DNA of 64,000 nucleotides from Adiantum capillus-veneris (GCA_014529385.2 CM043953.1:115232049-115296048), one strand, 5' to 3'. Counted from the stretch's first letter, positions 43,196 through 53,515 are shown. Notes: generated by a model not told the origin, from the letters alone. Made by a program: numbers and translations.

Positions 43196-44198
43196 TGTCA
43201 TGAAGCTCCACTTCCATGCTAAGAAATAAGGCCATAAGAAGAAATTAAGATTAATTTTATGCTCAGGGTTAAGTAGTCCAAAAGGTTATCTCTTGCAGTA
43301 CTTTTCCAATAAGGTAGACTCTAGGTTGGATGGAATGCTTTGATTTCGAGGCTTGTAAAACATGGTGCAGATGACAAGTCTAGGGACGGTAAGAGGTGAT
43401 CTCATATTGGGAAAATGTCTTGGTCAATATGTATGCTAAATGTGGTGTACTTAACAAAGCATGCAAGGTGCACTAGTGGGAATGGCTGCTTAAGCTAAGA
43501 AGGTAAGTTTTTTTAAGAAAAACTTAATGAAAGTTCATTGAACAATACTGGTGCCATGAGGGTGGTGGCCATACAAGAAAGCTTACGTTATTTTTATGAA
43601 GGCAATAAAGGGCCGAATCGGGCGGCAACTTTGGTAGTCAAGGGCTGCCATTGTAAAGAATAGGGGATAGCCTTTGAGGCACTAGAGGAGAGGCTCATGA
43701 GGGTAGTTATCAAAGATGCAACCTGTAAGAGTTAGAGGGTGTAACTCAAGCAAAATAAAGGACGTAGGTAGCAAAAAGGAAAACAAGAGAGCAGCACTTG
43801 GGCTTTGAGTGCAAGAACCGATGAGTAGGGCTTTAGTAGTAAAACCTTGAAGGGAGCAATCATGATAGGACTTGGGGCTTCGAGAGCAACAATTGAATAG
43901 AGCTTGGACATGCATCAAGAAGAATCCAATATTATTATATGATTGGGAGCAAAGCAGTGGTTCTAAGTTCATATTATAGGTGATCGAAGCTAATGACCTT
44001 ACCCATTGATGTTTATCATCTACATGATTATTGGTGGTTGAATTGACCAAATCTTGTACTATTTATCTCAATTATTGGATGTCATAATGCTTAATCAAGC
44101 TTATACTGGCTTTCGTCTCTCTATCTCTCTCTATACCCTCCCATAGCCAGTAGCCCCATGCTGTGCTAGCTCACCTTGCAAACACAAATCCCCTGACA
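43196..44198 (+). repeat. L1 3' LTR, divergent
   Basis: It starts TGTCATGAAG after a polypurine tract and ends CCCCTGACA. The last 100 bp match the 5' LTR end (CTCTCT run, TACCCTCCCAYARCCA, ACACAAATCCCC). The middle does not align with the other LTRs by eye, so it is either a different subfamily or holds foreign sequence, including the PPR-like fragment at 43330-43480. Confidence 0.6.
43330..43480 (+). pseudogene. Pentatricopeptide-repeat-like gene fragment
   Basis: In one frame 43411-43470 reads ENVLVNMYAKCGVLNKACKV, a very typical PPR line (VNMYAKCG, then N-x-A-x-KV). Slightly upstream, another frame gives RLVKHGADD, like the preceding PPR segment. PPR proteins bind organelle RNA in plants. 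Here only about one repeat is seen, with a frame break and stops. TTGCAG at about 43311 and GGTAAGTTT at about 43502 could be splice-site remains. It lies inside the L1 3' LTR. Confidence 0.45.
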
Positions 44199-44780
44199 AC
44201 GGATCATCAAAGCCTCCAATATTTCATGATGCACCAAGCCCTCCGACAAACAAATGAGGTAGGCACATTTTCTTTCGCAATTATATTTTTATATTGCTCA
44301 CATTGCTCGCAAGCACAATCAGCTGGCCGATGCACATTCAACGCGGCCAAGGGTAATTGCGGTATCAATTGCAACTCACAATTACCTATCTTTAATGATA
44401 AATGAGTATGCTATTGATTTGAGTTTCAAGGAGGTAATTTAAATCATTGCAATAATTAAGAAGGAGGAACCATTCACCTTGCAGGATGGTTATCTTCTAC
44501 ATGGCAATAGGCTATAAAATACTCACTCACTTTGTGAGAAGGTAATGTATGAGTCACATGTTCCTCCTTATGTGGGGCATAGAGGGATTCATACTACATT
44601 AAAAAGCAATCATACATGATTATGTTTCAAAATGTATGGTATGCCAAAAGATGAAATATGATTGTGGGAAGCAACTTGGATTGCTCTAGCGATTTCCAAT
44701 CCCTAATTCACCATGGGAGAGCATATCCATGGATTTTATCTTTTGGAGACCTATCAAAAAGACTATCAAGGCAAACAATT
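44199..44780 (+). pseudogene. G3 RNase H end and integrase start
   Basis: It resumes the frame cut at 27112: TDHQSLQYFMMHQAL (44201 on) is the RNase H continuation, with an SQLADA-like line at about 44318. Integrase finger words follow at about 44520-44690 (VCQKMKYDCGKQLGLL), then the core start PWESISMDFIFWRP at about 44714. The text stops at about 44780 where repeat Q begins. Stops are present. Confidence 0.8.
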
Positions 44781-45442
44781 AGAAGAGTTCCTTAATTAAA
44801 TTCACATCCTCCTCCCTTATCTTGATCCCTAAATGGATCCATTTTCCTTCCTCCTTTTCCCGTCAGCATCAGGTCTATCTGGACAAGACCGATTTCAAGA
44901 CGCATCCACAGGTCCCTATCACACGACGGAGACATACTCCCATTCAATCCCATTTCTAAGACAGTGAATGAACCCAAGCTCAAAACGTAGACCAATGGTT
45001 ATCAATCCTAGACAAAAAGGACCATCTCCCATTGTATCCCATAGGTAAACACCTGCGTCGGCCTTTTCCAAGCATGTATGACAATGTGCACACTTAAGTC
45101 TTGTATGCTATGTTAGAGCTATCCATGTCACATCTTCTCATTAAATTTTTAATCCTAGTTAAAATTTTAATTAAGTTCCTAGCTTGAGCTATAATCTCTT
45201 GGTTCTTAGTTCATTTTGATCTTTAATCAAACAAGACATCAAGAAATACAACGAGTTTCTTGAGTGTTTAAGAGTTATGTTTCATCATAGGTTTTCAAGT
45301 TAACCCCATTTTTAATTTGTATCCTTAGTTTTTGCATCACTTGACATCTATGAGACATCTCCATGGAAGCGATGGGAGTTCACGTTCAAGCAACATGGTT
45401 ATCACTTCCATGAAGCTATCCCCTTACTCTCTAGTAAATCCC
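44781..45442 (+). repeat. Repeat Q, left copy
   Basis: Starts AGAAGAGTTCCTTAATTAAA and is repeated in inverted orientation at 60829-61445 at roughly 85% identity. It has no coding signal. It abuts the broken G3 integrase. Whether Q is a terminal inverted repeat or a dispersed element is open. Confidence 0.7.
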
Positions 45443-45540
45443 CATCTATGAGACATCTCCATGGAAGCTATGGGAGTTTATGTTCAAGCAACATGGTTAT
45501 CACTTCCATGAAGCTATTCCCTTACTCTCTAGTAAATCCC
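45345..45540 (+). repeat. 98-bp tandem duplication at the end of Q
   Basis: Two copies (45345-45442 and 45443-45540) start CATCTATGAGACATCTCC and end GTAAATCCCC, with few differences. Confidence 0.9.
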
Positions 45541-47168
45541 CAAAAAAGAATTTTAAAATAACAAGCAAGAATATTAAGATACAAATGGTGTGATATGTTA
45601 TGTGAAACTTCTTCTACTCTACCATACCATAAGTCTTTGTTTGTTATTTGTGAATAAGCAACCAATTTATGTCAAAAAGTGATGATGCATTCTTTTCTAC
45701 TTGGATTAAGTGGGATGAGTAATATGAATTTGCTATATATTTTCCTAACATTTTATGATCATGGATTATGTCATTACAAAGGACATGTAGGAGTGTGTGA
45801 GTGCAATAACATTTTTTATCCTTCTTGGAAATTGTAGGATGCAACCCTTCTATGAATGCATGATGGGTCTCATGCAATTATGTAAGTGCCTACAACTTTG
45901 TTTATGATTCCTTTAGGTGAATTGAATGAGTGGAATGACTTCCTAAATTTTCTATGGGTCATGTAGTATTCAACCAGCTCAAGGTTGAGTGGGTGAGTGA
46001 ACATGTTAGTAAATTACATAGAAGGGAGTCTAGACATACCTTTGAAAATAACAGAGTAGTGTTACTTGTTTATAAAGGAAGCACGAGAGATACTTGGAAG
46101 AAGTTGGTCTCTTCTTCTTCAAAACTTTTTTCCGCGTCTTCTTCCAAGGACTACGACCTTCAAAAGCTTGAGTGTGATGTGTAGTCCAAGGTAACATGAG
46201 AGAAAAAAATAAAAGGTGGATAAGACGAAGATATTCTAAATCAAAGAATAAATTACTTCCTCAAGATTAGGTAAGAGTTTTCTCTCAATTGTGGAGAGAA
46301 GGAAAATGAGGAAAGAAAGGGGAAATGATGTTCAAGGTTCCATGGTTGAGCTATGGAAGATGGAAATGGAGAGAGGAATTGGAATTACTTAGAGGAAAAG
46401 AGTGGGTTTTGTTGAGGGCTATGGAGATGGGAAAAGTTTAAGTGTGATGTAGCATGGATATCTGTATGTCTCCTTTCTTCAAAAATGAAGCTTCTTATAT
46501 AGCAATGGACTCCAAGATCTTATATATTTTAGTTTATTAGGTATGCTACAAATTCACTCAAGTTTCTTAAGTTAAGTTAAGTGTTTAATGCAATTCACAT
46601 GCTTTTTCTTACATCTCCTTACAAATCACATGCTTTTTCTTACACCTTCTTACACTTCATATGTTTCTTCTTAGATTTCCTTACAAACCACATGCTTTTC
46701 TTTACGCCTTCTTACACTTCGCATGTCAATTCTTACTCTTCTTTACAATTCAATTGTCTCTTTTTACACTTCACATGTCAATCCTTACATTTTCTTACAT
46801 ACCATACAAGTCCTTACTATGTGACAATCAAAATAATAGGTACTTTTTTTAGGACAAGTATTTTCTTATTCTTGCAAGAAAATGAAAAATCAAAATGGTG
46901 AGAAAATTCTTCCACTAGTGTGAAAAGTCAAAAGTGGACAACTACTTTTTATAAAATCTAATTTTTGAGTGGTTTCAAATCCATAAGGGGTGTGTCTCAC
47001 TAGTGAGTAAAAGTCAAATGTGGATTCCTTTTCTCTATAGAATTTGCCTTTTTAAGTTGTGCCATGTCCATAAGAGGCTTGTTCCACACTTTTCTAGAAT
47101 AGAGTTAAGAAATAAGTTTGGCATTTTGAAAAAAAAAATACCCCATACTAAACTCATCAATTTAATAA
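45541..47168 (+). other. Unassigned A/T-rich sequence
   Basis: No recognised domain. ORFs 45644-45877 (minus) and 45954-46184 (plus) look like chance or old remnants. It includes the degenerate repeat at 46581-46855. Confidence 0.5.
46581..46855 (+). repeat. Degenerate short repeat (CTTACAxxTCACATG)
   Basis: About ten loose copies of a TTCTTACA...TTCACATGC-type unit at 20-35 bp spacing. ORF 46581-46901, rich in Phe/Leu/His, is a product of it. Confidence 0.65.
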
Positions 47169-47476
47169 TGTAAAGGAGTATGAGAGGGACCTCTCCCCAA
47201 CAAAAAGAAAGAGTTGTCCTCAGTTTGAAACATAGAAGAAATGCGATAAAACTTCTACATCAAGAGATGATTCTGGCTTCTAGATTACGTTCCAATTTGC
47301 ATATAAGTTGTAAGTTTCAAGCTATCCTCAAGCTTCATGGTCACTCTTCTTGATGTCTATAAAATGAACCACCTTGGGGTCATTTTTTGTTATCCCCATC
47401 CTATTTTTGTATCTAATCTCTTTGCCTTATACCTCAGTTTACTCAGTTATCCTTAACATGGCATCCGAGCAGTAAG
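47169..47476 (+). mobile_element. Copia-like LTR end and primer site
   Basis: A possible LTR runs from TGTAAAGGAG (47169) to CCTTAACA (47458), with TCTATAAAATG near 47358 as TATA box. It is followed directly by TGGCATCCGAGC (47459-47470), similar to the initiator-Met site. No partner LTR was found, so the element is truncated; the left border is a guess. Confidence 0.45.
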
Positions 47477-47631
47477 ATTTAATTATTTCTATGGGTATTA
47501 ACCACCTATTTCCTACTTACAATGAAGCCAAGTTATCCTTTATAAAGAGATATAAGCAAGAACTCTTCCCAAATATGGGAACATCAATAGGGCAAACCGT
47601 TTGAAAAACTTACCATCAAAGCTTCACACGG

Positions 47632-47976
47632 GTGACTCTTTGGGGTCATGAGTATTTCCGAAACAACAATTGCTTGGCCATGGTTATTGAAGCCTTGGGT
47701 TTAGGCCCCCAATATTACTGTGTGATGAGAGACTATGTTCTTGGTTTCTCACACCGTGTCTTCCTACTATCACAGTTTTTGCCCCATCACAAGTTAGTCC
47801 TCGGTACTCGTTTTGGGCCATCTTTGGGTGGTTCATTTAATGCATCCCCTCATACAAAGAAAATTGTAGATGCTATATCCAATTACTTCCTCCCTCTTGA
47901 TTACATCCCTAGTGTTTGTTTTATTTGTAGAACAAGCTTTTGTGATCATGCTATGGAGGATCTGAATCGTGTATGA
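47632..47976 (+). CDS. Unrecognised ORF, 114 aa
   Basis: An open frame about 155 bp after the copia-like primer site, perhaps a gag remnant or a captured fragment. It has a hydrophobic middle, several Cys (CFICRTSFCDHAMED near the end) and no motif I can name. Similar readable text precedes it in other frames, which suggests a broken longer protein. Whether it is expressed is unknown. Confidence 0.25.
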   Translation: MTLWGHEYFRNNNCLAMVIEALGLGPQYYCVMRDYVLGFSHRVFLLSQFLPHHKLVLGTRFGPSLGGSFNASPHTKKIVDAISNYFLPLDYIPSVCFICRTSFCDHAMEDLNRV

Positions 47977-48316
47977 GATTTATCAATCCCCTTTGTATTT
48001 ACTAATCCTTAGCAATTATATTTAACTATCATTAGCCATCTTGATCCTCACTTTCCCCTATTTGAGCTTATCAACTCATAATGTAATAACCACTTAAAGA
48101 AAAAATAAGGATAACAATGATCTTGATCCATATTGGAAAAACAACTGTAACTACTTAAAAATTGATACAAATTCTAAGAGATGAAGAGGTAAATGGGACA
48201 TGTCTTAAAAAAGACACAAAGAGTTCCTCAGGGTAGAGCTAGTATTCTTTGATTGCAAGGGCTAAAGATGATTAGCTATATTACAAAAGAAATAAAGGGG
48301 AAAAATTTTAGTTATC
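47977..48316 (+). other. Unassigned sequence
   Basis: A/T-rich, no coding signal, between the copia-like remnant and the chromodomain stop codon. Confidence 0.4.
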
Positions 48317-48472
48317 TCAAGAAAGATAAGGAAATTGGGCAATGAGGTGTTCCCAATCTTTCCAAGAAGCATCTTCAAGAGGATAATCCTTCCATTGGAC
48401 CAAAGCCTCCCGAATTATTTTGTGTCATAGCCTCCATTCCTTTATGTCTAAAATTTGATTTGGTTCCATCTT
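48317..48472 (-). pseudogene. Chromodomain at the end of a gypsy polyprotein
   Basis: The minus strand reads MEPNQILDIKEWRL, a TGA, then HKIIREALVQWKDYPLEDA and SWKDWEHLIAQFPYLS, then stop. The order [EP]-x-x-[IL]-L-D, VQWKDYP, EDASWKDWEHL is the chromodomain found at the C-terminus of chromovirus integrases, where it directs insertion to marked chromatin. It has one internal stop. The text directly upstream (repeat P') is not integrase I can recognise, and a frame shift separates them. Confidence 0.75.
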
Positions 48473-48700
48473 CTTAATCTCCCTTGGTTTCAAGGATGGA
48501 GAACTATTGATTTTGCTCATTGAGATCCAATGCAGCATAGATATTTGATTGTTCTTCAATCTCATCTTTTATTGAAGAAAAATTTACTGTGGCTACTCTG
48601 GTTGTGTTGACGGTCAATGGTTTTGGTAGTACTGTGAGGAGGTCTTGCTTGTGTTGGGTGCCTTCCTCTTACTCCAAGATTTTGAAATTTCTATCTAGAG

Positions 48701-49061
48701 TGTAAGGGTGAGAGCATAGAGATTGCTCCACCTTTCCCATGGGAAACATCCCTTGTCCACTAGGAAGAGATAGAAGATGAGATGGTCCAATGAGAAGAGG
48801 GTGAAACCCTTGTAGCCAATGGTTGTAAATCAGAAAGCCTATTTAAGAAGCTCTAGTCTAATGAATCAAATGCACTTTGACTCTTATCATTGTGTCTATA
48901 CTCTACCTCTACGCTCTTGCTTTAAGCACTAGCCTAATCCTAATCTCCATCTCTCTAATCCTAGCCCTAACACCATGGTTAAGCTAAGGCTCCATCCACC
49001 ATAGCCTAATGCTAATCCATAGGTGATTAGGGAGACGCTTCCGCTAACTCCATTCCCTACA
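48701..49061 (+). repeat. N1 5' LTR
   Basis: 361 bp with only a handful of differences from 50632-50992. CTATTTAAGAAGC near 48839 may be the TATA box. Confidence 0.93.
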
Positions 49062-49765
49062 AGTGGTATCAGAGCCGACGGTTCAACCCTAGGCCTAATA
49101 ATATTTGTTTTTCTCTTGCTCTAATCATTATCATTGCTAATTAAGCTTGGACATGCTCTTGGCAATACCAATGAGCCACTACCCTTCTTGATTGATGATT
49201 TTGTGATTAGTGGAGTTTAATTTTGTGTGTTTGTGTGCTTTGTTATGCATTTTTATGCTCACTTCATTGTGCAATTGCTCTCATCATAGCCACCATAAGC
49301 TACTGTGATTTGTGTGTGTGCAATTTTGATTTTTTGTGTGTGTATGTCCCTCATTTTGCATTTGCAATTAGTACTTGCATTCTCATAATAAAGCTTTGCT
49401 TTGCACATCCCCTTAAAGTGCTCATCATCAGCTCTTCATAGAGCCTCTAATCACTCAACTCCGACCTTGGAAGATCCATCAATTTTATTTCCATATTTAG
49501 GTGTGTAAGAGCATTTTGTGTGTGTGTGCTTCTGTGTAGCAGAGCTTAAGATTTTTGAATTCGGAGGGAAGAGCATCAAGGCTCACGTGAGCCACTTTGT
49601 AGCTCACTAAGAATAGTGTGTTGATGACTCTTGGCTCCTGAGTTCAAGGCCTCTCGGCTATTTTTGGGAATGTGGACGGATCTCAAAAGTTCTCCAATGT
49701 GCCTCATAAGGCGCTAGATCCGAGCTCCATTCATACTTTTTGGCAGGCGCCCACACACTCTTTCT

Positions 49766-49890
49766 TTCTTGGGCGGCCATTCAAGCCTCACCCTCTCTCA
49801 AAGTCCGGTCCCACGAGCTACTCTTTCCTTCTTGGGTGGCCATTCAGGCCTCACCCTCTCTCAAAGGCCGGTCCCGCGAGCATTTAAGCC
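49766..49890 (+). repeat. 63-bp tandem duplication inside N1
   Basis: Two copies starting TTCTTGGGYGGCCATTCARG (49766 and 49829), continuing CCTCACCCTCTCTCAAA and GGTCCCRCGAGC. Confidence 0.85.
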
Positions 49891-50631
49891 AAGCTCCCCC
49901 TTAGGAGGCTAGTCCTGCGACATTATCAACCCTTCAAGAGCTCATTCCCATGTTCTTTACAAAGGCTCCAAAGCTACACGCCAAGTATGCCCACCAAATG
50001 GCACCAAATGCTACGTATGACACATTTGTATTCACAGTACACAGGATCTAGACACTGCCTACACGTAGCGTGCACGATAAGGCCACCCAAAATGATAAGC
50101 ACACACACAAGCACTAAAAATGAAGTGTATGTATGCTATGAACCATCGGCAACAAAGATTTTATCCTCAAGAAACCGACCAAACAACATCAATGAAGATC
50201 AAGACATGAAGATGAAGATGACAACGATGATGACAACACACGACAACCACGACATGACAACAAAAGATGAATCCAACGACATGAAGATAAAGGCTCTCTC
50301 CCATGATTTTAAAGGCTTTAGACACTGTCTCTATAAGAGGTAAGACCAGCCTATGAATGATAAAAACAATTGGGCTAAGCCTTATAAACCCAAGGTTGTG
50401 GAGTAAACCAAAAGCTCCGTCTATGATGGTAGCTCAATAGAAGCACCAAGTTATGGGTACACAAAAAACCCTTGGTTGTGAGAAAACCTAAAGCTCATGG
50501 TTAATGAGTACACCAAAAACTCATGGTTTGGAGTAAACCAAAAAGTCTGTATGAATGAATGAATGAAAGGAGAAGAGCCAGTAAGAAATCAAGTCCAAGG
50601 GGAGGCAATCATAGCCTCTCAAGGGGAGGAT

Positions 50632-50992
50632 TGTAAGGGTGAGAGCCTAGAGATTGCTCCACCTTTCCTATGGGAAACATCCCTTGTCCACTAGGAAGAG
50701 ATAGAAGATGAGATGGTCCAATGAGAAGAGGGTGAAACCCTTGTAGCCAATGGTTGTAAAGCATAAAGCCTATTTAAGAGGCTTTAGTCTAATGAATCGA
50801 ATACACTTTGACTCTTATCACTGTGTCTATACTCTACCTCTATGCTCTTGCTTTAAGCACTAGCCTAATCCTAATCTCCATCTCTCTAATCCTAGCCCTA
50901 ACACCATGGTTAAGCTAAGGCTCCATCCACCATAGCTTAATGCTAATCCATAGGTGATTAGGGAGACGCTTCCGCTAAATCCATTCCCTACA
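50632..50992 (+). repeat. N1 3' LTR
   Basis: Partner of 48701-49061; right target duplication TAGAG follows. Confidence 0.93.
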
Positions 50993-52790
50993 TAGAGGAT
51001 ATTGTTTGCCCACTATTTCTTTGTCATGGAGCTCTACAGGTGGCTAAATCAATTCTTCTAAGGGGATCCAATTGAGTTTATTGACCTCATATGCTAACAT
51101 GGCATATTCAAGGTCGTTTTCTAGCACTTCTTCTTGACGTACAAAGTCAGGAGAAAAACTATCTACGACTCCGCCATGGAGCTTGTCAAAGTCCTTTTCT
51201 GTATATGATGACCATCCTCTAGGTGCTACAATTGCATTTGTGCCTTGGACGTCTACATGGGATAAGCTTGCCAATAGAGTTGATTTTGTTGTTTTGCTTT
51301 CTTGGACGTGTCCTGTTGATGTGAGTAAGTCTTCATGATCCTCTGCTTAGGCTATCCACTCTTCTAGGTCAGTAGTAGGCACATCATCACCTATGCCTAA
51401 AAATGGATGTGGCCCCACAAATCTGAGCAGGGTCTTCAAATCCTTGTTATATTCAAAATCCTCTATGAGTGTTGTAGCAAGTGACATCTGATTAGGATAG
51501 GGACAACTTGAGGTGCTGATGACGCTCGTGTATCAGGAAGCACCAAATTTGAAGTGTTAGATACAAGAGAGTCCCAAATAGCTCTATCTCTTGGGAGTTT
51601 AAGCAGCATACCTTATGGCTGAGGCAAACAAAACTTGTTCCTCTTAGCAATAGATTCACAAATATCACAAATTTGAAAGGGTCTCTTAAAAACTTAGACA
51701 TTTCAAAAGATGAATTCTCTTTATCACATGCAGAAATACATTTGGGGATATAATTAACGACGATCAATAAAAACACATCTTTAGCATTTTGTAAATGCTA
51801 TGTTCTCCCATTTCATGTTTTTCAAAGAATTGTCCTTAAATATCTAGGGTTTATAGTAATGCAAAATATAATAATATAGACTAGGATAAAAATGACTTGC
51901 AAGCCCATATATAATGCCGATATGTTTCAACAAGGGTCCAACAATATTAATTATTACTTGTTTTTAGGCGGGGATAGTAAGGAGATAGCTTTGATGGGGG
52001 CTTTTCACAAGCCAAGCTCCCATACCCCTCTTCTCTCGTCCCCACCCCATGAAAACCCCCTCTTAGGGAGGGAGTGATAAAAGGCATTGGAAAAAGTAAG
52101 AAAAAAATAAAGTATGATTATGTAAATATATAAGAAAGGTAAAATAGGCCACCTCATGCCTGCGGGGTAGCCCATCCCCACCTTGCGTCCTTTTTCTTCA
52201 TTGTTGCCCCGCCGTGTGTCCCTTTTCCTCTCCTCCACTCAAAAGGTCAACCCCCTCTCTCTTCCCCTTGTCCTTTCTCCTTTCTCTCTCCCCTCAAGCT
52301 ACCCCACCTCTCACCAATAATGCACCCTAACTCACATGCAACTTACCCTATCTTCCAAAATAGTATACCCCACCCCCTCTTTCTCTCTCCTATCATATCC
52401 CATGACCCAAATACCCCCCTCTCTCTCTAAAGGGCGCCATATCTCTTGTCTTGTAGCTAAATAACCTTCCCCACACTCACACACACTCAGTTTCACTGAA
52501 AAAGGTGTCCACAGACCCATCCCCACCCAGTGGTTACCTGTTTTTTCTTGTGTTCACACACATCTGCACACAGATTCACCTCTGAACACACTCCCCTCTC
52601 TCCCCTCTTGTAATTACTTTATTCTCCATGTCACCTCTCACTTTTTTTCATCAACCCATCTCTCTCTCTTATGAGACTGCTGTTCTGGCACATATACACA
52701 CAGCCAGACAAGTGGGGCCCACAGTCACATGGCCTATGTAGATAATGATTTCTTCATTTCTAAATTCTAGAATTCCTCCCCCCTCCTCCC

Positions 52791-52800
52791 CTATATAAAG
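52791..52800 (+). promoter_or_regulatory. T2 TATA box
   Basis: CTATATAAAG in a C-rich context (CCCCTATATAAAGAGGGG), about 800 bp into the LTR; the same element is at about 60094 in the 3' LTR. It marks the likely U3/R promoter. Confidence 0.7.
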
Positions 52801-53272
52801 AGGGGTCACTATCACACTAAATACACACACAACATCACCAAAGAACACACTATGCACTGTGTGTGCCTAGTGCACACACACACACCCACACCATCACCAT
52901 CACCGCAATCACCATGCTTGTCTTGAGCATGACCTCTACACCCTTGGCTATGGAAGATGAAGGGCAACTAAATGAAGGATGATGGCCATAACCCTCGTGC
53001 GAGTCTTCGCCATCAACTCCCACCTATCCGCCATGTGCTCTACCACTCTCTCCCTTCTCATTCCCCTACCCTATGCTCCCCATTTCATCGCCTTATTCTC
53101 TAAATAAAGCTTGAGGTTTGTGAGTATGTTTTCTTGCAATGTTTTGCCCATGTGAGGTGTGCGGAATCGCCACCTAATCTTGTGTTTGGAGTGAGCTTGT
53201 GTATGTGTGAAGGGTGTGCGGATTCGCCATCCTTTTGTGGTGCCTAAGTACTAAGCCGCTATACCCCCTCCC

Positions 53273-53331
<59 letters not shown>

Positions 53332-53420
53332 TGATCTCATTCCCTTTCCTCTTCATCATTACGCCCAAGCATCCATCTCTCTTGGATGAAAAATTTGTTA
53401 TGGTGGTATGTTGTTTGCGT

Positions 53421-53515
53421 CCTAGCCGTTGAAGCTAGGTGGTGCCCCTGTTTGCTTTACCATGACAGGCTCGAGGTGCGCCATTCGGTCCCCGATGTTT
53501 TAGAGGCCGTCGGGG
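53421..53515 (+). promoter_or_regulatory. T2 U5 hairpins with TGGTGCCCC and TAGAGGC boxes
   Basis: CCTAGC (53421-53426) pairs with GCTAGG (53434-53439), followed at once by TGGTGCCCC (53440-53448). A second hairpin pairs CCCCGA (53490-53495) with TCGGGG (53510-53515) around the loop TGTTTTAGAGGCCG. Solo LTR S2 has both structures with different stems. TGGTGCCCC equals the first nine bases of the primer site at 53543. Confidence 0.55.

Larger units (their letters stand above)
27113..44198 (+). mobile_element. L1: gag-only LTR element, LTR-body-LTR-body-LTR
   Basis: The borders come from the split G3 RNase H: ILQ before 27109 joins TDHQSLQYF after 44199 once the 4-bp target ACGG is counted once (left copy ATGG at 27109-27112, right copy ACGG at 44199-44202). 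There are three LTRs: 27113-31161 (interrupted by S2), 39754-40625 (3' part missing) and 43196-44198 (divergent). The two bodies are homologous, each with a gag-like frame and no pol. Nested insertions are S2 (27478-30081) and C1 (31269-37354). Net length without them is about 8.4 kb. Confidence 0.75.
48701..50992 (+). mobile_element. N1: small non-coding LTR retrotransposon
   Basis: 2.29 kb with identical-length LTRs of 361 bp (48701-49061 and 50632-50992), starting TGTAAGGGTGAGAGC and ending TTCCCTACA. The exact target duplication is TAGAG (48696-48700 and 50993-50997). The primer site is TGGTATCAGAGC (49064-49075, exact initiator Met) and the polypurine tract CAAGGGGAGGAT (50620-50631). 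The 1570-bp inside encodes no pol or gag. It resembles TRIM-type elements but is larger. It must rely on enzymes of another element; the primer site fits copia or chromovirus partners. Confidence 0.93.
48473..51955 (-). repeat. Repeat P', minus-strand copy, holding N1
   Basis: Outside N1 (48701-50992) this sequence is an inverted copy of 62830-64000. The minus strand has a readable segment, 51274-51044 (DKLHGGVVDSF, EEVLENDLEYAMLAYEVNKL), continuing across N1 into an acidic line ending LNEQNQ (48485). The plus-strand copy encodes the same end (63732-63983). The family is not recognised. Together with the chromodomain it may be the 3' part of an unusual gypsy element. Confidence 0.6.

Noticed and set aside
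52005-52526. ORFs inside the T2 LTRs, repeated near 59140-59817
   Set aside because: Same reason: LTR sequence read in chance frames.
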